Source of the DNA: Trichlorobacter ammonificans
GTDB lineage: Bacteria > Desulfobacterota > Desulfuromonadia > Geobacterales > Pseudopelobacteraceae
Length of the DNA stretch: 64,000 nt
Direction: 5' to 3'
Assembly: GCF_933509905.1 (NCBI RefSeq)
Contig: NZ_OW150024.1
Location: forward strand, 124,001-188,000
The translations under genes and the position numbers were made by a program. Below, piece by piece: positions 15,735 to 22,475 of the stretch. Numbering within the stretch: the first letter of the stretch is position 1; every line of letters starts with the position of its first letter. The notes under the pieces were generated by a model that had not been told where the DNA came from, made no database searches, and saw nothing but the letters and a program-made list of their open reading frames with translations.

Positions 15735-15827
15735 GGCATCCTCCGGGGAGCTGATAGGTAGTGACAGTTCTTATGCCTTACATGCGGACCATACTGTATA
15801 CTGGCAGTGGCCTTGGAGCAACGACAA

Positions 15828-17720
15828 TTATGCGAGCCATCCCCAGACGTCACGAAGCCTGCCGGCGGCTGTTTCAGAGGTCTGCCAGACCATGCGGGCC
15901 TCATCGGGACGACCAAGCAGCAGCAGGGTCGCCAGCAGGCGATGCACCAGTATCTGGTTGCCGGAATTTTTGAGATAGCTGTCAATGAGGGTCGTCAGTT
16001 CCGTGGTGTCAGCAGAAATGCCCGGCGATGGACGGGCAAAGAGATCGAGTGCCAGGCTGCAGCGATCCCCGCGGTGTACGAGCGCCTTCCGTACCTGTTC
16101 CTGATACGGTGTGTCCGTAGCAGCCGGCAGGGGGAGGAGGGAGGCCAGGCGCTCCCGCCGCACCAAGCAGCATCCCGGAGCCGCATATTCCATCGGCGCA
16201 TCCCGTCCCATCAGTGTTGACAGTAACAGTTCGGAAACATGTTCAACCGGAATCTCCTGCAGCTCGGGGTAGACCAAGCGCAGCAGCATGCGGTAGTCGT
16301 CACGGGGGGTCAGGGTGCGCGTCATGGCGATACCGTCATCCCACCGAAAGTAATTGGCCAGGAAGTGGAGTGCGCGCTCCGGCAGCTGCAGTCCGGACTC
16401 CAGCAGAGCCAGCACAGGGGCTGCGCTTGAGGTGACGGTGTTCTGCAGTGCGGTCGATGCGTCCGCTGTCGCCGGTATCCACCCCTTAACCATGGGAATA
16501 TCCGGTGTGGGTGGGGACATGCCCCATATCACCAGATCAAGGTGGGTGTCCGGGTGAGCGAGGAGCAGGTTGCCCAGATCGTACAGAAGGTGGGCGAGAG
16601 AGCAGGGAGGAGCTACCCGCAGCAGGATGGCGATGTGAGGATTGTGCGCTCTGTCTTCCGGAGCACCGGCCGCCAGGGCCAGAACGGCCTCCGCCACCCG
16701 CTGCGCGGAACGGCCGTCACGGCCGTAGCAGAGCTCGTCGGCGTAGTGCCGTCGCAACGGGGAAAGGATATGGGGGTGTTTGACGGCGGTCTCAACGGCA
16801 GGGAGCAGCTCCTCAATGGTGCCGACTTGCTGACAGGCGTCACGGACCAGGTATTCGATGTCATCGGCCCGGTATCCTTCGTACTCATGCTGGCGGGGGT
16901 TGTTGACCGCAATAACCGGCCGGTCCAGCCCCATGAACTCAACCACTACCGAGGATACGTCACTGATCAGGATGTCGGCGGCGGCCATGGCAGGCGTCAC
17001 GTCGATCTCTTCCACAAACCTGATACGGGGGTGATTGGCCGCCAGCCGGCGGTGCATCTCCGCGAGCACGACATCGGTCATGGTATGCAGCTTGATGACC
17101 AGATAGCGGTCCGGCTCGCAGACCTGGACAATCTGTTCTCCGAGGCACGGTATGGCGCTCAATTCGTCGTTGAAGGTGGGGGCGTAGAGAATGATCGTCG
17201 CATCAACAGGAATGGCGTACTGTCGGCAAAAGTCCGCCCGCGTGCAGGCCACTGGCCCGAACAGCCGGTCCGACTTGATGAAGCCCGTGACGACAAGGGG
17301 AGAGAAAACATTTTTCTGCAGAATCCGTTTGTGCCACGGTCCCGGCACGCAGATCAGATCCGCCAGATTCTCGCGACGCACCAGAGGGCTTTCGGTATAG
17401 AATCCCCCCTTGCTGATGATGCCGTGCCCCACAAAGACACGCTTGCCGCAGTTGAAGACGTTCGTGCAGGCATCGGCGAATATGGTGATGTCCGGCTGAA
17501 ACTCCTCGACGGTGCGGACAAAGCGTGCCTTGCCCTTCAGCCGCTCGACCTCATGTTCTTCAAGCCCCCAGCCGGGCAAGCCGTTCTGCGGCGCAATAAA
17601 CGGCGGGGCGCAGAAGGCGGTTTCCGCCTCAGGGCAGAGACGGACCAGGTGTTCCTGGACCGGCTCCAGAAAGGGAACGTGCAGGTTGCGCTGGATATAG
17701 AACAAGATCTTGACTGACAT
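15828..17720 (-). CDS. CDP-glycerol glycerophosphotransferase-like protein with C-terminal extension
   Basis: A 630-residue protein. Residues about 85-345 match the TagB/TagF family (Glyphos_transf, PF04464): VGHGIISKGGFYTE, VVTGFIKSDRLFGP, ILYAPTFNDELSAIP and ISDVSSVVVEFMGLDRPVI. These enzymes move glycerol-phosphate, or another polyol-phosphate, from a CDP carrier onto a glycan, as in teichoic acid synthesis. Residues about 360-560 look like a degenerate glycosyltransferase-like region, and the last 60 are helical (TPR-like). In Gram-negative bacteria, such proteins act in capsule or LPS decoration. The next two genes upstream, a nucleotidyltransferase and gpsA, can supply an activated donor. 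Polyol identity is not determined. Confidence 0.82.
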   Translation of the reverse strand: MSVKILFYIQRNLHVPFLEPVQEHLVRLCPEAETAFCAPPFIAPQNGLPGWGLEEHEVERLKGKARFVRTVEEFQPDITIFADACTNVFNCGKRVFVGHGIISKGGFYTESPLVRRENLADLICVPGPWHKRILQKNVFSPLVVTGFIKSDRLFGPVACTRADFCRQYAIPVDATIILYAPTFNDELSAIPCLGEQIVQVCEPDRYLVIKLHTMTDVVLAEMHRRLAANHPRIRFVEEIDVTPAMAAADILISDVSSVVVEFMGLDRPVIAVNNPRQHEYEGYRADDIEYLVRDACQQVGTIEELLPAVETAVKHPHILSPLRRHYADELCYGRDGRSAQRVAEAVLALAAGAPEDRAHNPHIAILLRVAPPCSLAHLLYDLGNLLLAHPDTHLDLVIWGMSPPTPDIPMVKGWIPATADASTALQNTVTSSAAPVLALLESGLQLPERALHFLANYFRWDDGIAMTRTLTPRDDYRMLLRLVYPELQEIPVEHVSELLLSTLMGRDAPMEYAAPGCCLVRRERLASLLPLPAATDTPYQEQVRKALVHRGDRCSLALDLFARPSPGISADTTELTTLIDSYLKNSGNQILVHRLLATLLLLGRPDEARMVWQTSETAAGRLRDVWGWLA

Positions 17721-17732
17721 GACAAAGCTAGC

Positions 17733-18452
17733 TCAACGGAGTGACGGTAGGATGACGGTTTCCGCCCGTTCCAGGTCTTCGGGAAAATCGATCTCGATAC
17801 AGGGGAGGTCGGAGATGTCCAGGGCGGTGAACGGCGCCTTGTCCAGCATCCGGTCCACGGCGGTCTCAAAGTAATTCTTCAGCAGACGGTCCCGTTCCAC
17901 CACCCCGGCCAGAGTGGCGCCGAACAGCGGACCGATGGCACCGGCAAAACGAGCCACGCCGATGAACTCGCCGTAGGCCTCCGCCGGCGGAATCTCCTTG
18001 CCGATGGCGGTGATGCGGGTGCCGGCGAGCAGTACTTTTACCTCTTCCTCGCCGCAGCGCTTGCGTTCCACCGCCAGCGGGCTGGCGGCCGGGGCCGCCA
18101 GCAGCCGCCGGATCAGCTCCGGATGAAACAGGACATCGCCGTTTAAGTAGAGAAAGTCCTCGGTCATCTCGTGGCGGGCCAGCCAGAGGGAGTAGGCGGT
18201 ATTGGTATCGGCGTAGTCGGGGTTGTCAATCCAGGTAACGGTAAATTCCGGATACCGCTGCAGATAGTCCCTGATCATGGCATCGCGATAGCCCACTACC
18301 AGTACCAGCTCACGCACGCCACCCAGGCGCAGGGCATCGAGCTGAAAATCGAGGATCGGGCGACCACCCACCTCCACCAGGCACTTGGGCCGGTCATCGG
18401 TCAGCGAACCCAGGCGTCCTCCCTTGCCGGCATTGAGAATGATTGCTTTCAT
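17733..18452 (-). CDS. Nucleotidyltransferase, LicC/sugar-phosphate type
   Basis: A 239-residue cytoplasmic enzyme of the GT-A-like NTP transferase family. The nucleotide-binding motif is AIILNAGKGGRLGSLTDDRP (residues 3-22), followed by KCLVEVGGRPIL, and YLNGDVLFHPEL (near 98-110) provides the metal-binding Asp. The LNAG start instead of LAAG, and the EIDFPEDLERAE ending, resemble choline-phosphate cytidylyltransferase LicC-like and similar proteins more than glucose-1-phosphate thymidylyltransferases. It lies between gpsA and the CDP-glycerol-phosphotransferase-like gene, only 12 bases from the latter. I infer that it makes the activated donor, perhaps CDP-glycerol, although classical TagD enzymes have a different fold. 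Substrate unproven. Confidence 0.78.
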   Translation of the reverse strand: MKAIILNAGKGGRLGSLTDDRPKCLVEVGGRPILDFQLDALRLGGVRELVLVVGYRDAMIRDYLQRYPEFTVTWIDNPDYADTNTAYSLWLARHEMTEDFLYLNGDVLFHPELIRRLLAAPAASPLAVERKRCGEEEVKVLLAGTRITAIGKEIPPAEAYGEFIGVARFAGAIGPLFGATLAGVVERDRLLKNYFETAVDRMLDKAPFTALDISDLPCIEIDFPEDLERAETVILPSLR

Positions 18453-18496
18453 GGCACTCCTTGCGGGGTAATCTGTAATGGTGTCCCGGTGAGCGG

Positions 18497-19471
18497 TTAG
18501 CCCCGGTAGTGCATCAGGCAGGCTGTGAACTCGTCCCGTAGCGACCGGTTATCTTCGAAAATCGCCCGTGCGATGGTTGTGAAGAGCGGGATAGTGATGT
18601 TGAGATCCCCCATCTCCACGATGGTGCGGGCCATCTGTACCCCTTCCACCACCATGCCGACCCGGGCCAGGGCCTCGTCGGTTGCTACTCCCTCGCCCAG
18701 CAGGCGGCCGAAACGGCGATTGCGGCTGTTGGGGCTGATACAGGTGGTGATCAGGTCTCCCAGGCCGGCGATGCCGTAGATGGTCTTGTGGCGAATCTCC
18801 AGAAACTCGGCGATTTCCACGAATTCCCGCAGGCCGTAGGTCATCAGCAGGGCGGTCATGTTGTCTCCGAGCTGCAGGCCGTCGGCGATACCGACTCCAA
18901 CGGCAATGACCCCTTTCAGGGCAGCACAGAGCTCCACCCCGTCCAGATCGCGGGACAGTTCGAAAACCAGGGTGTCGTTGCGCAGTATCCTGGCGACCCG
19001 GGTCAGGGCGGTCAGATTGTGGGAGGCCAGTACCGCCTTGCTGGGCAGACCGCCGGCCAGCTCGCGGGCGATGTTGGGGCCGGAGAGCACGATCAGCGGC
19101 GACTCCGGAATGGTTTCCCGCACCAGTTGCCCCATGGTCTTGAAGGTAGCGTGCTGAAATCCCTTGGTGGCACAGACCAGGGGGGTGCCGTTTACGCGGT
19201 GGCGCAACTCCTGAAGCAGCTCCGGCAACGCCCGGGAGGGGACCGCCAGCACCACCACGTCGTCGGCATCGAAACCGCAGGCGGCAAGCGGTCTTGCCGT
19301 CAGTCGTTCAGGCAGCGGGATACCGGGCAGGTAACGCCGATTCTCGCGGAGCGTAGTAATCTCATCGGCATGTTCGGCAGAATGTGTACCAAGAACCACA
19401 TCGCTGGACTCCGCAAACAGTTTTGCCAGAGTGGTCCCCCAGTTGCCGGCACCGATGACCGTTACCTTCAT
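18497..19471 (-). CDS. gpsA: Glycerol-3-phosphate dehydrogenase [NAD(P)+]
   Basis: Reduces dihydroxyacetone phosphate to sn-glycerol-3-phosphate, the entry to phospholipids and glycerol-phosphate polymers. The 324-residue product has the Rossmann motif VIGAGNWGTTLAKLF (residues 4-18), the substrate-site GPNIARELAGGLPSKAV and the C-terminal domain signature GIAGLGDLITTCISPNSRNR. Full length for GpsA. The ATG overlaps the stop of glf (ATGA), so the two are coupled. GpsA normally serves lipid synthesis, but its place beside a nucleotidyltransferase and a CDP-glycerol-phosphotransferase-like gene suggests that this copy feeds surface-glycan decoration. A second gpsA elsewhere would support that. 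Confidence 0.95.
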   Translation of the reverse strand: MKVTVIGAGNWGTTLAKLFAESSDVVLGTHSAEHADEITTLRENRRYLPGIPLPERLTARPLAACGFDADDVVVLAVPSRALPELLQELRHRVNGTPLVCATKGFQHATFKTMGQLVRETIPESPLIVLSGPNIARELAGGLPSKAVLASHNLTALTRVARILRNDTLVFELSRDLDGVELCAALKGVIAVGVGIADGLQLGDNMTALLMTYGLREFVEIAEFLEIRHKTIYGIAGLGDLITTCISPNSRNRRFGRLLGEGVATDEALARVGMVVEGVQMARTIVEMGDLNITIPLFTTIARAIFEDNRSLRDEFTACLMHYRG

Positions 19472-20613
19472 AGGCGTGCCTTTACCCTGTTTTCATAAAG
19501 TTCCAGCGCCTGTTCGATGACCTTATCCATGTCCAGATAGCGGTAGGTTCCCAGGCGGGCTCCGAACAGCACGTTGGGCAGCAACTCCCCGTCCCGACGG
19601 TACAGCTCATACTTTTCCCGGTCTTGTGCCGTGTTGATCGGATAATACGGGTCATCCTCCCGGCCGCAGGAGAGGGAATACTCACGATAGATAACAGATC
19701 GGTCCGTTGGATACCCGGTCCGTTCCGGGTGGTAGTGGCGGAATTCATGAATGCGGGTATAGGGTGTTTCGGAATCGGCATAGTTTACCACCGTGGTGCC
19801 CTGGAAATCTCCGGTTTGCACCACCTCCAGCTCAAAACGCAGGGTACGCCAGCCCAGAACCCCGTAGCGGTAGTCAAAGAAGCGGTCAATGGGACCGGTG
19901 TAGATCACTTTGCAGGCTTCCGGTACTTGGTCACGGATGGCGAAGTAATCGGTCTGCAGCCGTACTTCTATCAGGGGATGCGTGACCATTCGTTCAAACA
20001 GTGCTCCGTAGCCGTCCCAGGGAATCCCCTGCCAGCGGTCGTCGAAATAATCGTAGTGGTGGCCGCACCGTACCGGCAGACGGGTGATGATCGACTCCGG
20101 CAGGTCGCGGGGATCGGTCTGCCACTGCTTAATGGTATAGCCCCTGATGAATGCCTCGTACAACGGTCTGCCGATGAGCGAGATCGCCTTTTCCTCAAGA
20201 TTGGCCGGGGCGGCGATCCCTTCGCGAGCCGCCTCCTCCTTGATGAAGCGGGCCGCTTCTTCAGGAGAGAGGTCAAGGTTGTAGAGGGAGTTGATGGTGG
20301 AAAGGTTGATCGGCATGATGAAAGTGCGCCCCTGGTAACGGGTCAGCACCTTGTGGCGGTAGCTGTTGAAGCCAGTAAAATGGGAGATATACTCCCAGAC
20401 GTTTCGGTTTGAGGTATGGAAGATATGGGAGCCGTAGCAGTGGCATTCGATGCCGGTCATCGGATCCAACGCGGAATAGCTGTTGCCGCCGATGTGGTCG
20501 CGTTTATCAATGACCAGGACCCGCTGGCCCAGGTCATTGGCGATGCGCTCGGCCATGACCGCGCCGAAGAACCCCGCACCGACAATCAGATACGGTAAAC
20601 CGTTGAGATTCAT
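19468..20613 (-). CDS. glf: UDP-galactopyranose mutase
   Basis: Converts UDP-galactopyranose to UDP-galactofuranose using reduced FAD. The 381-residue product begins with the FAD motif LIVGAGFFGAVMAERIA and has IDKRDHIGGNSY, CYGSHIFHTSN and IKQWQTDP (residues about 35-75 and 165), then the family core IYTGPIDRFFDYRYGVLGWR and the end GARLGTYRYLDMDKVI. Start ATG at 20613 with GGAG upstream inside the galE end; longer in-frame starts lie inside galE. It is 1 base from galE and overlaps gpsA by 4, so the three form a tightly coupled unit. Its presence means that the island probably makes a galactofuranose-containing glycan. Confidence 0.96.
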   Translation of the reverse strand: MNLNGLPYLIVGAGFFGAVMAERIANDLGQRVLVIDKRDHIGGNSYSALDPMTGIECHCYGSHIFHTSNRNVWEYISHFTGFNSYRHKVLTRYQGRTFIMPINLSTINSLYNLDLSPEEAARFIKEEAAREGIAAPANLEEKAISLIGRPLYEAFIRGYTIKQWQTDPRDLPESIITRLPVRCGHHYDYFDDRWQGIPWDGYGALFERMVTHPLIEVRLQTDYFAIRDQVPEACKVIYTGPIDRFFDYRYGVLGWRTLRFELEVVQTGDFQGTTVVNYADSETPYTRIHEFRHYHPERTGYPTDRSVIYREYSLSCGREDDPYYPINTAQDREKYELYRRDGELLPNVLFGARLGTYRYLDMDKVIEQALELYENRVKARL

Positions 20614-20614
20614 T

Positions 20615-21607
20615 TCAGATACTCCTGAAAAGAGAGTTTTCTTTAGGTCGGTGCCACGCCCAGGCGGTTTCCACGATGGAGGCAAGATCGGGGTACTGAG
20701 GCTTCCAGCCCAGTAGCCGCACTGCCGTCTGGGCGGAAGCAACCAGATATGCCGGATCGCCCGCACGACGCGGGGCAATGGTAACAGGTATCGGATGTCC
20801 CGTCACGGCGCGGCAGACGTCGATCACCTCACGAATCGAGTAGCCCTTGCCGTTACCAAGGTTACAGGTCAGCGAGTCACCACCGTCAAGCAAATACCGC
20901 AGTGCCAGCGTATGGGCGGCAGCAAGATCGCATACATGGATATAGTCACGGATGCAGGTACCATCGGGTGTGGGATAATCGTCACCATTTATGCTGACAG
21001 AGTCACGCATGCCAAGAGCGGTCTGCAGAACAATCGGTATAAGGTGTGATTCGGGGTGGTGAGCCTCACCGATCCCGGCGGTCGGGTGGGCACCGGCAGC
21101 GTTGAAATAGCGCAAGCATGCCGATCTGAGACCCCAGGCATGGGCACAGTCGGCGAGAATCTGCTCAACCATCAGTTTTGAGCGTCCATAGGGATTTTCT
21201 GGGCGCAATTCGGCAGATTCCGTCAGCGGAATTTCGGATGGCGTGCCATACACGGCGGCGGTTGATGAGAATACGAATCTCGTTACCCCTGCTTCCTGCA
21301 TGGCGGAGAGCAGGTTCAGTGTGTTGGCTACGTTGTTGTGATAGTACTTAAGGGGGGCGCCAACGGACTCACCTACCTGGATGAACGATGCAAAATGCAG
21401 CACAGCGGAAACCTGATAGGTTGAGAAAAGGTGCGCCAACAGGGCCCGGTCACCTAAATCACCGTGAACGAGCCGTTCCCCCGGCACCGCCCAGCGGTGT
21501 CCGCTTGAAAGATTATCAAGAATAACCGGATCGTACCCGTTATCCAGTAGCTCTCGCACCATATGGGAGCCGATATACCCGGCTCCACCAACGACAAGAA
21601 TCTTCAT
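20615..21607 (-). CDS. galE: UDP-glucose 4-epimerase
   Basis: Interconverts UDP-glucose and UDP-galactose with bound NAD. A 330-residue extended SDR with VVGGAGYIGSHMVRELLDNG (residues 5-24), the DNLSSGH motif, FSSTAAVYG and the catalytic YGRSK, then LRYFNAAGAHPTAGIGE and the RDYIHVCDLAAAH motif typical of GalE. Start ATG at 21607 with AAGGACC upstream. It supplies UDP-galactose for the neighbouring glf, and together with galT at 7287 completes a Leloir-type link. It lies 28 bases after the glycosyltransferase gene. Activity on N-acetylated sugars is also possible for this family. Confidence 0.95.
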   Translation of the reverse strand: MKILVVGGAGYIGSHMVRELLDNGYDPVILDNLSSGHRWAVPGERLVHGDLGDRALLAHLFSTYQVSAVLHFASFIQVGESVGAPLKYYHNNVANTLNLLSAMQEAGVTRFVFSSTAAVYGTPSEIPLTESAELRPENPYGRSKLMVEQILADCAHAWGLRSACLRYFNAAGAHPTAGIGEAHHPESHLIPIVLQTALGMRDSVSINGDDYPTPDGTCIRDYIHVCDLAAAHTLALRYLLDGGDSLTCNLGNGKGYSIREVIDVCRAVTGHPIPVTIAPRRAGDPAYLVASAQTAVRLLGWKPQYPDLASIVETAWAWHRPKENSLFRSI

Positions 21608-21635
21608 TGCAGGTCCTTCCCCAGCCGTAATAGTG

Positions 21636-22475
21636 TCAGCCTCGTATCCAGGGATGCTTTTCCACAAAATCAAGCAGCGCCCCCTGGCGGAAGATTTTTT
21701 CCGCCGACGCCGTATCGTACTTTTTTTCCAGCTTGAATCGATTGGCCAGATGATTGGCATTGGCGGCCCCGCCGGAGTTGCGCATATGCCGTACCTCCAC
21801 CAGACCGTTGAACAGCACCTGCCAGCTTTGCAGCCGCATGCGCAGGTGATGATCAACATCGTCAAACTGGGTGGGAGCAAACTGGATATCGAACAGCCCC
21901 ACCTCATCCATGGCGCTTCTGCGGTACAGATTGGCGCAGCCCATCACGTAATCACGTTCACTCACATTGTCGAACTGTCCCTGGTCCGGGCAATTGGTGA
22001 AGAGGATGATGTGGTTAATCCAGTCTGTTCCCCGGGTCAGGATGCCGCCGGAGTGTTGCACAGTCTTCGGTCCGGCAGCGTTAATGATCTTGGCTCCCAC
22101 CACACCGGCGCGGGGGTGCTGCTCCAGTGTTGCCAACAGGCGGCTGAGCCAATCCGGCTGCACTTCAATGTCATCGTCAAAGTAGGCGACATAGTCGGCC
22201 TGGCCGGTTTCCGGGTCAGCATAGAGCCAGTTGCGTGCCGCCGGAGCACCGATGTTCACCGGCAGGGTTATCACCTTGAACTCTCTGAACAGTTGTTGGG
22301 GGAGCGTGGCAAGCAGTTCCGCCGTGCCGTCGCTGCTGCCGTTGTTCAGGATGAACACTTTGTAGTTGGGGTAATCAGTCCGGGCCAAAGAACGTAGAGT
22401 CACCTCAAGCTCGGCGGCCTTGTTCCAGGAGTAGATAAAGATATGGATGCGAGAAGTGCAATCAGATGATACCAA
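21636..22475 (-). CDS. Family 2 glycosyltransferase
   Basis: A 279-residue single-domain GT2 enzyme: IHIFIYSWNKAAELEVTLR (start of the fold), LNNGSSDGTAELL, NIGAPAARNWL and the metal motif YFDDDIEVQPDWL. It closely resembles the C-terminal domain of the preceding gene product (LIYCWNKRD, NVGAPAARNWL, YLDDDVDVPPDWLGRLLATL), so the two are duplicates. I start it at TTG 22475, which has a near-perfect AAGGAGG 6 bases upstream and overlaps the upstream gene by 14 bases; an ATG at 22496 would be in frame but lies upstream of that ribosome-binding site. The C-terminus KHPWIRG has no membrane segment. Substrates unknown. Confidence 0.82.
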   Translation of the reverse strand: MVSSDCTSRIHIFIYSWNKAAELEVTLRSLARTDYPNYKVFILNNGSSDGTAELLATLPQQLFREFKVITLPVNIGAPAARNWLYADPETGQADYVAYFDDDIEVQPDWLSRLLATLEQHPRAGVVGAKIINAAGPKTVQHSGGILTRGTDWINHIILFTNCPDQGQFDNVSERDYVMGCANLYRRSAMDEVGLFDIQFAPTQFDDVDHHLRMRLQSWQVLFNGLVEVRHMRNSGGAANANHLANRFKLEKKYDTASAEKIFRQGALLDFVEKHPWIRG

